Source: an uncultured Verrucomicrobiota bacterium (GTDB taxonomy: Bacteria > Verrucomicrobiota > Verrucomicrobiia > Palsa-1439). From it: 15,030 nt of DNA. Numbering within the stretch: the stretch's first letter is position 1; each line of letters starts with the position of its first letter. Made by a program: the position numbers and the translations under genes. This document shows positions 5,583-13,230 of the stretch, in pieces. The notes under the pieces are model-generated. The model made no database searches and was not told the DNA's origin. It saw nothing but the letters and a program-made list of their open reading frames with translations. The stretch is from positions 1-15,030 of the forward strand of contig CAIKBP010000182.1 of assembly GCA_903825695.1 (NCBI GenBank), in the 5' to 3' direction.

Positions 5583-6218
5583 TCACAATCTCTCCTTGAA
5601 CGCCGCCACCGCCCTGGCCACGTCGGGTGCGCACAGAATCGCGGACACCACCGCAACCCTTGTCGCGCCCGCAGCCAGCACATCGCCGAGGTTCGCCGGA
5701 GTGATGCCGCCAATGGCGAAAAACGGCACTGCGACCCGCGCTGCGACTCGCCGCACCAATTCCACGCCGACCGGTTTCACTCCCGGCTTCGTGCCTGTGG
5801 CGAACACCGGGCCGACCCCGATATAATCCGCGCCGTCGTGTTCCGCCGTTTGCGCCTGCTCCAACGAGTGTGTGCTGATGCCAAAGATCCGTAATCCCGT
5901 TAACTTCTTTCGCCTTTCCTCCCGCGGAATCGCCGCCCAATCTTCCTGTCCGAGGTGGATGCCATCAGCAGCAACCTCGAATGCAGCGTCGATGTCATCG
6001 TCGACGATGATCGGCACTGGCGACGATTGCGCGGCGCGGACGACCGCCATTGCCAGCGCGACGCGTTGCGGATGCGTCTCACGCTTGGCGCGAACCTGAA
6101 TCACATCCACGCCGCCGGCGATCAACTGCCGAGTCAGGTCAGATGGGTCGCGTCCGGCCAGATACGCGGCATCAATGAATCCGTAGAGCCGACAATCGGC
6201 TATCGCTGTTTTCGTCAT
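5583..6218 (-). CDS. thiE: Thiamine-phosphate synthase ThiE
   Basis: Joins the pyrimidine (HMP-PP) and thiazole phosphate units to make thiamine monophosphate in the cytoplasm. The 211-residue TIM-barrel shows DVIQVRAKR near the start (the family's QLR-K position), IIVDDDIDAAFEVAADGIHLGQED, GISTHSLEQA, the pyrophosphate-binding ADYIGVGPVFATGTKPG and FFAIGGITPAN. The ATG at 6218 is chosen because homologous sequence begins there; the frame is open to 6716 inside the upstream PFK gene and is not coding there. There is no clear Shine-Dalgarno sequence. It follows the PFK gene by 55 bases in the same direction. No TPP riboswitch fits in that gap, and no other thiamine gene is nearby. Confidence 0.95.
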   Translation of the reverse strand: MTKTAIADCRLYGFIDAAYLAGRDPSDLTRQLIAGGVDVIQVRAKRETHPQRVALAMAVVRAAQSSPVPIIVDDDIDAAFEVAADGIHLGQEDWAAIPREERRKKLTGLRIFGISTHSLEQAQTAEHDGADYIGVGPVFATGTKPGVKPVGVELVRRVAARVAVPFFAIGGITPANLGDVLAAGATRVAVVSAILCAPDVARAVAAFKERL

Positions 6219-6233
6219 GCCCACAAACAACAC

Positions 6234-6257
6234 GGGAGCGACGTTGCCGCCGCTCCC
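6234..6257 (-). other. Hairpin between PFK and thiE
   Basis: GGGAGCG (6234-6240) and CGCTCCC (6251-6257) form a perfect seven-base stem with a ten-base loop, ending about 15 bases before the thiE start. There is no T tract. It could modulate thiE translation or mRNA processing; its length rules out a TPP riboswitch. Confidence 0.35.
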
Positions 6258-6273
6258 TGAGTGAATCATTGCT

Positions 6274-7338
6274 TTAGCCGAAAAACACCTTGGCCAAGTC
6301 GTAGAATTCTTTAGGCACGTTCCGATTGCCCATGCGCAGCTTAAGTTGACCTGTCTTCTTGTCAATCTGCTCGGTGATAACGCTGTCGAAGTCCACGCCG
6401 ACAACGTCTGTGCCGCGCAACGCGACCATCTTGCCAGTCTGGCCGCTGATAACCAGTTCTGCCGCCTTGACGCCGTAACGCGTGCCGAGCACACGGTCGA
6501 ACGCCGTGGGTGTGCCGCCGCGTTGGGTATGACCGAGCACCACCGAACGGCTTTCGATACCGGTGGCCTTCTCAATGGCACTACACAATCGCTCGGCAAT
6601 CCCGCCCAGCCGCTCGTGCCCGAATGCATCGAGCTCCTTTGTCTGCAGAATCGCTTCGCCTTCGAGCTTGAAGCCCTCCGCCACCGCAACGATGGAGAAA
6701 TTCCTTCCTCTGGCATGGCGTGACTTAATGATCTTGCAGATCTGGTCCAACGTCATTGGGAACTCAGGCAACAACACCACGTGGGCGCCACCTGCCACGC
6801 CTGCATACAGCGCGATCCATCCCGCTTGCCGGCCCATGATTTCCACGACTAATACGCGGCCATGCGACTCGGCAGTGGTGTGCAGGCGGTCAATGGCTTC
6901 TGTCGCGATGTTTACAGCTGTGTCGAACCCGAACGTCTGATCGGTGCCAGCGATATCGTTGTCGATCGTCTTCGGCACGCCGATGACGGGCAGGCCCTGC
7001 CGGTGCAGGCGGGATGCGACCGTTAGGGTATCGTCACCGCCGATGACGACCAATGTCGTCACGCCCGCTTTTTTTAGATTATCCGTAATCGTGCCGATCT
7101 GTTCATCCGTCGGATTGGTGCGCGAGGTGCCAAGAATAGTCCCTCCCAAATGCAGAATTTCGGCCACCCGTTGCCGATCCAGGACGATATGATCGCCTTG
7201 GATCACGCCAGCCCAACCGTTGCGGAAGCCGATGACCTCCCAACCTTCAATCAACGCCCGCCGTGTTACCGCACGGATCACAGCGTTCAATCCCGAGCAG
7301 TCGCCTCCACCCGTCAGCACCCCAATCTTCTTGCTCAT
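6274..7338 (-). CDS. 6-phosphofructokinase, pyrophosphate-type signature
   Basis: Phosphorylates fructose 6-phosphate to fructose 1,6-bisphosphate in glycolysis. The 354-residue protein has the family motifs GVLTGGGDCSGLNAVIR (6-22), GGTILGTSRTNP (65-76), IGGDDT (99-104), PKTIDNDI (122-129), EIMGRQAGW and the later GHTQRGGTPTAFDR. The residue equivalent to E. coli Gly104 is Asp (GGDDT) and that equivalent to Gly124 is Lys (PKTIDND). Both mark pyrophosphate-dependent enzymes rather than ATP-dependent ones (GGDGS, PGTIDND), so the reaction is probably reversible and PPi-driven. Asp126 is the expected catalytic base. AGGAG lies 13 bases upstream of the ATG. thiE follows in the same direction. 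The family is certain; donor specificity is inferred from the two residues. Confidence 0.96.
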   Translation of the reverse strand: MSKKIGVLTGGGDCSGLNAVIRAVTRRALIEGWEVIGFRNGWAGVIQGDHIVLDRQRVAEILHLGGTILGTSRTNPTDEQIGTITDNLKKAGVTTLVVIGGDDTLTVASRLHRQGLPVIGVPKTIDNDIAGTDQTFGFDTAVNIATEAIDRLHTTAESHGRVLVVEIMGRQAGWIALYAGVAGGAHVVLLPEFPMTLDQICKIIKSRHARGRNFSIVAVAEGFKLEGEAILQTKELDAFGHERLGGIAERLCSAIEKATGIESRSVVLGHTQRGGTPTAFDRVLGTRYGVKAAELVISGQTGKMVALRGTDVVGVDFDSVITEQIDKKTGQLKLRMGNRNVPKEFYDLAKVFFG

Positions 7339-7423
7339 CCGTTTCGTTCACTCCTGTTGATGCTCGTCGAGTGCTTCAAACTAAAAAGGTTCCCCATTCC
7401 CCTGCCACTCCAAAACGTCGAAA

Positions 7424-7482
7424 TCGGGCTGAAAACACCGAACTCCATCCGCGCCACGAATCAAATGCGCGCAACAGCCCGA
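7424..7482 (-). terminator. Possible terminator after the coiled-coil gene
   Basis: On the minus strand TCGGGCTG (7482-7475) pairs perfectly with CAGCCCGA (7431-7424) and is followed by a T-containing stretch (TTTCGACGTTTTGG). The 43-base loop is long for an intrinsic terminator but could hold an inner GCGC stem. It lies in the 151-base gap before the PFK gene, where nothing else stands out except the PFK ribosome binding site. Confidence 0.3.
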
Positions 7483-7489
7483 ACGCCGC

Positions 7490-9766
7490 TTAATTCGTCG
7501 CGCCCTTGACTGGCACCTTGGCAGGCGGCTGATTCGTCACCGCAGAAGGCGCCTTCTTCCCGAACGGCCACCAGTCTGAATCCTGAGCGGGTGCGGGTTT
7601 GACAGGCTCGGATTTAGCCGGGCCCGGTTTTGGTGGTGCGGGAATCGTGGCGGTGACTTCTTGTTGTTTCGACGCCGCGGTGGCAGGCGTGACCGTTATC
7701 ACGGATTTTGGCGTGGCCTTCTTCAGCGGCCAGTTATGTGGTCGCCAGCCTTTCAATTCTGGAATCGTCGGCCCCGTATACTCCTCCTCGGCGTGGCGGG
7801 CGTTGAAGTTCTGGCCCTGCTCACGTTTCAGATTCGCATTATCCTGCCGCAACTGCTGGATAATCTCCTCGTTTTTGGCGCTGGCCGTCTTCACGGCGCG
7901 CAGTTGGCGAGAGGTCTCGATGAGTTTGGCGGCGGCTTCGGCAGCGGTTCTCTGGTGGCGCATCGCCTCGGCGCGGGCCGCTTCAACCGCTTCTTGCGCA
8001 ACGGTAAGGCGCCGCTGTGACTGCTCCAATTGTTTCTTTACTACAATCAGTTCGTCGCGCTCGGTTCCGGGCTTGGCGGCGCGGAGTTTCCGTTCCGCCT
8101 CGGAAAGTCTGGCGGACGCATTTTGATAGCGTTGATCGAGTGTGGACTTTTCCTTGAGCATATCGTCCAGATTCTTGCGCGAGGCGATCAGTTCGTCCTT
8201 CGCGTGCTGCAGTTCGACCCGCAAGTGTTTTAATTCCGGGGACTCGACGGGCACAGCCGGTTTCATCGCGACCCTTAGTTTTTCCTTGAGATCGGCTGCC
8301 TGCGTCTGAGCCACACTCAACTGAGTGTCTAGTTCCTGATTTCGCTTCGTCAACTCGGCAATGCGAGTAACGGGCACGACCGGTGCTGGCTTGGCCTGTG
8401 CCTGCTGAAGTTTGGCGGTCAACTCGGTTTGCGCCGCTTCCAATTGACGGGCTTTCTCTTGTGCGCTCTTGAGTTCCGCCCGCAACTGATTCAGTTCAGC
8501 CGGCGCGGGTGACACAACGGGCGCTGACACGACGGGAACTACCGGGTTCACAGCGGCTTTGAGTTTCTCCTTAAGATCAGCCATCTGCGCCTGTGTCGTC
8601 GCCAGTTGGGTGCTGAGTTCCTGGTTTTGTTTCGTCAAATCGGCAACGTGCGTATCCGGCGCGACTGGCACAACTGGTGGCGCTGGTTTTGCAGTAGCCT
8701 GGAGTTTGTCCTTGAGGTTGGCCACCTGTATCTGCGTCAACGCCAATTTAATATTGAGTTCCTGATTCTGTTTCGTCAAATCGGCAACGCGCGTGTCTGG
8801 CGCTGGCGCGGGTGTCGGCGTGGGAACCGGAGCGACCGCGGCAGGTTTGGCAAGCGCTTCATCGAGTTTCGATTTCAGATCGGTGCGTGCGGCTTCAAGC
8901 TCGCGGATCTTGTCCTGCGCACCCTGCAATTCGGTGCGCAACTGATTCAGTTCGGGGGATTCTACCGGTGAGGCTGGTGCGACAGGCGCCAATGGTTTCG
9001 CGGCAACTTGCAGTTTTCCTTTGAGGTCGGCAATCTGCGCTTGCGCCGCGCCCAGTTGAGCGCTGAGTTCCTGACTCTGTTTCGTCAAATCGGCAATGTG
9101 TGTGTCCGGCGCGGCCACGACAGGCACCGGAACCTTGGCTACCGGTACGGGTGTCGGCGTGGGAACCGGAGTGACGGGTGCGGGTTTGGTAAGTGCTTCA
9201 TCGAGTTTCGTTTTCAGATCGGCGCGCGCGGTTTCAAGCTCGCGAACCTTGTTCTGCGCGCTCTGCAATTCAGCCGCCAGACGTTGAATGCGTTCTGTTT
9301 CTGCGGGTGGAGTTACGACCGCCTCAACTGGCGCGGGTTTTGCTACCACTGGCGTTGCAGCAATCGGAGGGGCCGCTATAGACACCGGTACGACCGGGGC
9401 CCTTGTTGGGACTGGTGCGGGAGTGACAGCCGGAGTTGGTGTTGGAGCCGGTGCCTGAACTGCCTGTGGTGGCGCAGACGGTTTGTTTTTCAAAGCGTTG
9501 AGATGTTCGGTGCAGTACTTGGTGCGGAACTCGACGATGTTCGGGTTCCAATTGGAGCTGGTCGTGCTGATCTCGTGCAGGATATCCAGCGCGGTCGTGT
9601 ATTTGGCATTGGCTGTGACCCAGTTGGATTGATGCTCCGCAGCATCGCCTTCTTGCACCAGTAAATACGCATCGAGGTACCGGTCACCAGGATCGACTTC
9701 GGCCCAAGTTCGCGCCGCGCCGACCAATGCGGCCACCAAAAAGGAGAACAAAATTAGTTTTTTCAT
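7490..9766 (-). CDS. Exported coiled-coil repeat protein with Pro/Ala-rich linkers
   Basis: The 758-residue protein begins with a clear signal peptide (MKKLILFSFLVAALVGAARTWA, cleavage near residue 22). A small N-terminal domain follows (about 23-95, DRYLDAYLLVQEGDAAEH...), possibly one TPR-like helical hairpin, and a Pro/Ala/Val linker (96-155). A long coiled-coil region is built from two repeat types: type A (LRxELQxAQxKxRELExAR) and type B (ADLTKQNQELxxQLxxxQ), ordered A-B-A-B-B-A-B-A with Pro-rich spacers. The tail has LKGWRPHNWPLKK and DSDWWPFGKKAPS. It is probably periplasmic or envelope-bound, with a structural role; I know of no assigned function. The ATG at 9766 is chosen for the signal peptide; an earlier in-frame ATG at 9805 would overlap the promoter candidate. 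Confidence 0.9.
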   Translation of the reverse strand: MKKLILFSFLVAALVGAARTWAEVDPGDRYLDAYLLVQEGDAAEHQSNWVTANAKYTTALDILHEISTTSSNWNPNIVEFRTKYCTEHLNALKNKPSAPPQAVQAPAPTPTPAVTPAPVPTRAPVVPVSIAAPPIAATPVVAKPAPVEAVVTPPAETERIQRLAAELQSAQNKVRELETARADLKTKLDEALTKPAPVTPVPTPTPVPVAKVPVPVVAAPDTHIADLTKQSQELSAQLGAAQAQIADLKGKLQVAAKPLAPVAPASPVESPELNQLRTELQGAQDKIRELEAARTDLKSKLDEALAKPAAVAPVPTPTPAPAPDTRVADLTKQNQELNIKLALTQIQVANLKDKLQATAKPAPPVVPVAPDTHVADLTKQNQELSTQLATTQAQMADLKEKLKAAVNPVVPVVSAPVVSPAPAELNQLRAELKSAQEKARQLEAAQTELTAKLQQAQAKPAPVVPVTRIAELTKRNQELDTQLSVAQTQAADLKEKLRVAMKPAVPVESPELKHLRVELQHAKDELIASRKNLDDMLKEKSTLDQRYQNASARLSEAERKLRAAKPGTERDELIVVKKQLEQSQRRLTVAQEAVEAARAEAMRHQRTAAEAAAKLIETSRQLRAVKTASAKNEEIIQQLRQDNANLKREQGQNFNARHAEEEYTGPTIPELKGWRPHNWPLKKATPKSVITVTPATAASKQQEVTATIPAPPKPGPAKSEPVKPAPAQDSDWWPFGKKAPSAVTNQPPAKVPVKGATN
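8165..9295 (-). repeat. Internal coiled-coil repeats, types A and B
   Basis: Approximate positions on the plus strand are A1 9179-9295, B1 9006-9108, A2 8839-8960, B2 8697-8799, B3 8551-8660, A3 8394-8510, B4 8268-8370 and a diverged A4 8165-8250. Copies remain similar at the DNA level; for instance TTTCGTCAAATCGGCAA recurs in B1, B2 and B3, and CTTCATCGAGTTTCG in A1 and A2. B3 directly follows B2 without an A unit, pointing to a recent unequal duplication. Confidence 0.85.
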
Positions 9767-9776
9767 AGATGTGTAG

Positions 9777-9805
9777 ATGTTAGCTAAAACCGCCCGCCTT
9801 TGCAA
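9777..9805 (-). promoter_or_regulatory. Candidate promoter of the coiled-coil gene
   Basis: On the minus strand TTGCAA (9805-9800) and TAACAT (9782-9777) are 17 bases apart, each matching four of six sigma70 consensus positions. Only ten bases separate the -10 from the ATG at 9766, and no Shine-Dalgarno sequence is present, so a nearly leaderless mRNA is likely if it is used. Confidence 0.45.
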
Positions 9806-9853
9806 GAGTTTGCTTATCGAACTGTCACGACTTCAGGAAGTCTCTCTGGTAAG

Positions 9854-9967
9854 GCCGAACGATCCAGATGAGCGACCGGAGCCAGAATAACCAATGACGA
9901 TAGCCTAGCAAGCCAGCATCCGAACTACGAGCGCCCGCTCCGGTTCGCTCGATCTGGTTTGTTAGGC
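9854..9967 (-). repeat. attC-like integron recombination site (114 bp)
   Basis: Read on the minus strand it starts with GCCTAAC (9967-9961), a perfect RYYYAAC core, and ends with GTTCGGC (9860-9854), one base off GTTRRRY. The arms pair over almost their full length: CCAGATCGAGCGAACCGGAGC on one side equals CCAGAT-GAGCG-ACCGGAGC on the other, except for two single unpaired bases. The loop between arms is about 53 bases. Paired cores, long imperfect arms and extrahelical bases are the structural hallmarks of attC. It begins 41 bases after the stop of the small membrane protein gene at 10521-10009, the usual gene-then-attC order. No integrase gene is present. Confidence 0.65.
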
Positions 9968-10008
9968 AAGTCTGGATCGAATCTTCTATAGGCCATAGCT
10001 ATTGTAAG

Positions 10009-10521
10009 TTACTGTCGCTCTGCGGTTCGATTTCTCAGGCGGCTGATGCAACCGACGATGGTCAGCACGCCGAGCGCGCTGATGACGGTGGCCCCTACCC
10101 ATGCGTGCTTCCCACCACGCGCCAGGACGATCGGAAGAATCGCCTGATAAAACAGGCCGACAACGATGCCCATCACCAACAACCAGCGCGGGGATCCCGG
10201 CCCCCAAATGCCCATCGACCAGCCAATCAGATAAGGCAGAATCAGCACTCCCAACCACATTGAACGTCCCGAATTGCCTCCAAAGCCGCCGACCCAGGTC
10301 AGCCCCCACATCGCTCCCACCCCAATCGCAATCAGAATGAAAACCCACACCCTGTAGGCGATCAGCCGGCGTTCACTCTGGCCGAGAAAGGTGCCGAACG
10401 CGACCAGCCCGCTGCCGGCAAGGATGATTAGGGATCCCTCCATCAGGTCAAGAGCACCGACCAGCATGGCAATACTGCCGACAATGACCAGAATACGTGA
10501 CCAAAGTTTACGTGCGTTCAT
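10009..10521 (-). CDS. Small multi-pass membrane protein of unknown function
   Basis: The 170-residue protein has about five or six predicted membrane segments (roughly residues 9-45 as one or two, 54-75, 87-107, 110-131 and 142-161). A basic loop QSERRLIAYR lies near residue 50 and a basic tail RLRNRTAERQ at the end; it should sit in the inner membrane. No family is recognised. The ATG at 10521 gives a normal start (MNARKLWSRI), though no strong Shine-Dalgarno sequence is visible. The gene stands alone between the proBA cluster and the coiled-coil gene and is followed directly by the attC-like palindrome, suggesting it is or was a cassette gene. Confidence 0.8.
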   Translation of the reverse strand: MNARKLWSRILVIVGSIAMLVGALDLMEGSLIILAGSGLVAFGTFLGQSERRLIAYRVWVFILIAIGVGAMWGLTWVGGFGGNSGRSMWLGVLILPYLIGWSMGIWGPGSPRWLLVMGIVVGLFYQAILPIVLARGGKHAWVGATVISALGVLTIVGCISRLRNRTAERQ

Positions 10522-10654
10522 AGATTACCGACTAACATAGTTCGGACAAAGTTTTCAGCGAAAGACAAACCGCCGATCTGTCCATATTTGTGGTTTAGGT
10601 TAGACACGTGTTGCGCGCGCATCAAGCCAATTAGGAATGCATTGGGCAACTTGA

Positions 10655-11989
10655 TCACAAGCTCGCGCCTGGCTCTTGCGCACGGCATGGGGCCAGTATT
10701 GCGTCGGGCATTCCATGCAGGAGTTTTTTGTCGGCAGGACAAATCGTGGCGAGAATTCCGCCAAGATTGGTTGTGTCGTTGACAACGAAATAATACGGAC
10801 ACAATCGCACGCGACCCTTGAACATTTGCACCGCGTTCACCTCGAAATCAAAGTACTGGGCGTCAACCAACCGCGATTTCTCGAATCTTTGGAGGATAAA
10901 TGGATGCTGCGGAAACGATGCCAGCGCGCGCTCGATTGCCTCTGCCCACCTCCCCGACGACAAGTCATGTCCGACGTACACGCCCCGGCTGCCCCACGCT
11001 TGTTCATGGAAACCGGAAATTTTCAGGACTAGTTTGCGTTTTTTTTGCGAAAACCGTGCCATCTCGCGCCAATCATGAATGCCGAGTCCGGGGATCGCCG
11101 CCCCCGGCGACAGCGGTGTCGGATCGACAATCCAAGTATATGGAAACACCTGTCTAAGTTGATCGAACATTTTCTCGCCGAGTTGTTCCTGCCAGAACGG
11201 CTGGAGCTGCTCCATCCACAGGAATGCGAACAGCATCTTCTCCTCAAGCTGTGGTTTAAACGGCGGCGTCACAGTCACATCGCCTCGCACCGCAGCTTCC
11301 ATCAACGCGGGCGCGTTGGGGATATTCGGCAGGTCGAACAACTCGAAGAACCGGTACAATGTGCGCACATTCGACAGATTAGTCAGTTCCTCAGGCCGCA
11401 TCACACGGAACCCGATCTGCTGGCCCAGCCATTGCATTTCGGGCCGGTATGTCGCGGCTTCCTCCGAAACGACGACCGAAAACGATTCTTTCTCCACCTG
11501 CATTGCGACTGCAAAACCTTCCATCATCCCGAATTGTCCGCCGACGATGTCGTCTCCAAGTTCGCCGTACGTCTTGCCGAGCCAGCCGGTCAACCCGATG
11601 CCGCCCGGCACCGAGTCCAGTTCCGTGATGAAACAACGATCATTGCCGAGGATGATATCTGGACGTATCACGCGCGGCACTGCGTTTTCGAACCGGTCGC
11701 TGCGCGACAACTCAATCAGTTCCTTTGGTTTGCCCGCGTCGAGGTAGTCAGCAACCCAGCGTGGCAGTTTGCCCTGAACGCTATGCCGGTACATCACGTT
11801 GCAGGCGCGGTAAAATGCCAGTAACTGTGGTCCCAGCGCTGTCAATTCTTCCACGAGTTGCGCGGTCAACGGAAACGGCTCCGAAGAAATCCGCCATGTC
11901 ATGCCGGCAAACAATCCGCCTGCAGGAAGTGCGGCGCGCACGTAATGTGCGCGTTCGGCAGGAGAGCGCGCTGGCGGGGCCAAGGTCAT
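10655..11989 (-). CDS. Conserved protein of unknown function, possibly ATP-grasp-like, in the proBA cluster
   Basis: The 444-residue soluble protein is not one I can name. ITELDSVPGGIGLTGWLGK (about 121-139) and a Gly-rich KLVLKISGFHEQAWGSRGV (about 319-337), followed by PFILQRFEKSR (363-373), recall the layout of circularly permuted ATP-grasp enzymes of the glutathionylspermidine-synthase type. In those, a basic Gly-rich loop binds ATP and acidic residues bind metal. This resemblance is weak and is offered as inference. The start ATG overlaps the proA stop by four bases (ATGA), so it is translationally coupled to proA and is the last gene of the cluster. A role around glutamate or proline metabolism or peptide-bond ligation would fit, but nothing in the sequence proves it. 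Confidence 0.85.
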   Translation of the reverse strand: MTLAPPARSPAERAHYVRAALPAGGLFAGMTWRISSEPFPLTAQLVEELTALGPQLLAFYRACNVMYRHSVQGKLPRWVADYLDAGKPKELIELSRSDRFENAVPRVIRPDIILGNDRCFITELDSVPGGIGLTGWLGKTYGELGDDIVGGQFGMMEGFAVAMQVEKESFSVVVSEEAATYRPEMQWLGQQIGFRVMRPEELTNLSNVRTLYRFFELFDLPNIPNAPALMEAAVRGDVTVTPPFKPQLEEKMLFAFLWMEQLQPFWQEQLGEKMFDQLRQVFPYTWIVDPTPLSPGAAIPGLGIHDWREMARFSQKKRKLVLKISGFHEQAWGSRGVYVGHDLSSGRWAEAIERALASFPQHPFILQRFEKSRLVDAQYFDFEVNAVQMFKGRVRLCPYYFVVNDTTNLGGILATICPADKKLLHGMPDAILAPCRAQEPGASL

Positions 11990-13230
11990 TCGCGCAACTG
12001 GCCGTCACCGATGACAACGAACTTGTAGCTGGTCAATTCTTCAAGCCCCATTGGGCCGCGGGCGTGGAGTTTGTCGGTCGAGATACCAATCTCAGCACCG
12101 AAACCGTACTGCGCGCCATCGGCAAGCCGTGTCGAGGCGTTCCAGAAGACGCTTGAACTGTCCACCTCGTGGAGGAACCGGTCAGCAGTGGATTTGTTCT
12201 TCGTCACGATGGCATCGCTGTGATTGCTGCCGTACTTGGTGATGTGGTCAATCGCCTCTCCTACTCCGTTGACGACACGCACCGCCAGAATCAGGTCAAG
12301 ATATTCCGCGTACCAGTCGTCTTCGGTGGCCGGTTTTGCAATCGGCACGAGTTGCCGAGTTGCGGCATCACCCCGCAGTTCAACTTTTTTGTCCGCTAAC
12401 GCCTTGCCGATGCGCGGCAGGAATTTGTCAGCGATTTTCTCGTCCACCAGCAACGTTTCGATGGCGTTGCACACGGCAGGACGTTGACACTTGGCGTTTA
12501 TGACGATCTTCTCCGCCATATCTAAATCGGCATCATGGTCCACAAAGACGTGGCAAACACCTTTGTAGTGTTTGATGACCGGGATACGCGATTTTTCCGC
12601 CACGGCACGGATCAGGCTTTCACCGCCACGTGGGATACATAGATTGATGAACTCGTCGAGTTTCAGCAATGCGTCAATCGCCGCGCGGTCGGTCGTTGGC
12701 ACAACGGTGATACTGTGCGTTGGCAGGCCGGGCACGTTCATCACCTCTGCAATGGCGAGGTTCGAGTGAATCGCTTCCGAGCCGCCGCGCAAAATTACGG
12801 CGTTGCCGGCCTTGAAGCAGAGGCACGCGGCGTCGGCGGTGACGTTCGGGCGCGATTCGTAGATGATTAGTATGACACCGATTGGCACGCGCACTTTCCG
12901 GATGCGAATGCCGTTGGGACGCGTCCACTCGCTGATTGTCTTGCCGACGGGATCGGACAGCGCCGCTACTTCCCGGATGCCCCGGGCCATTTCGGCAATG
13001 CGTTTGTCGGTGAGCGTCAGGCGGTCGAGCATTGCCGCGGACAATCCAGCCTCTTTGCCTGCCGCAAGGTCTTTCGCATTGGCGGCCTTGATCCTGTTGG
13101 CGGCGTGTTCGATACCGTCAGCCATCGCACGCAGTAACGCGTTCTTGGCGTCGGTATCGAGTTTTGCCAACGCACGCGCTGCATCGCGCGACTGCTCCGC
13201 CAGTTGCCGCATTTGTTGTTTCAGATCCAT
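11986..13230 (-). CDS. proA: Gamma-glutamyl phosphate reductase ProA
   Basis: Second enzyme of proline synthesis; reduces glutamyl 5-phosphate to glutamate semialdehyde with NADPH. The 414-residue protein has the aldehyde-dehydrogenase fold with VRVPIGVILIIYESRPNVT (113-131), AGNAVILRGGSEAIHSN (141-157), INLCIPRGGESLI and HYKGVCHVFVD. The catalytic cysteine motif is CQRPAVCNAIETLL (nucleophile C254). The length is standard. The ATG at 13230 directly follows the proB stop with no gap, and GGTGA at the proB end can serve as its Shine-Dalgarno sequence. It overlaps the downstream gene by four bases. The proB-proA arrangement allows the labile glutamyl phosphate to be passed between the two enzymes. 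Confidence 0.98.
   Translation of the reverse strand: MDLKQQMRQLAEQSRDAARALAKLDTDAKNALLRAMADGIEHAANRIKAANAKDLAAGKEAGLSAAMLDRLTLTDKRIAEMARGIREVAALSDPVGKTISEWTRPNGIRIRKVRVPIGVILIIYESRPNVTADAACLCFKAGNAVILRGGSEAIHSNLAIAEVMNVPGLPTHSITVVPTTDRAAIDALLKLDEFINLCIPRGGESLIRAVAEKSRIPVIKHYKGVCHVFVDHDADLDMAEKIVINAKCQRPAVCNAIETLLVDEKIADKFLPRIGKALADKKVELRGDAATRQLVPIAKPATEDDWYAEYLDLILAVRVVNGVGEAIDHITKYGSNHSDAIVTKNKSTADRFLHEVDSSSVFWNASTRLADGAQYGFGAEIGISTDKLHARGPMGLEELTSYKFVVIGDGQLRE

Noticed and set aside
6219..6273. Possible TPP riboswitch before thiE
   Set aside because: The gap is only 55 bases and lacks the conserved CTGAGA and ACCTGA segments; only a simple hairpin is present.
5583..6716. 377-residue reading of the thiE frame starting inside PFK
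   Set aside because: The upstream third overlaps well-supported PFK coding sequence and shows no ThiE-like residues; the ATG at 6218 matches the family start.
8559..9664. Several long plus-strand frames inside the coiled-coil gene
   Set aside because: They are shadows of the repetitive, GC-biased coding strand; their Cys/Arg/Phe-rich translations resemble no protein.
10522..10654. A third attC-like site around GTTAGAC (10599-10605)
   Set aside because: One core matches and a loose GTTAGTC-like partner exists near the next gene start, but there are no long complementary arms between them.
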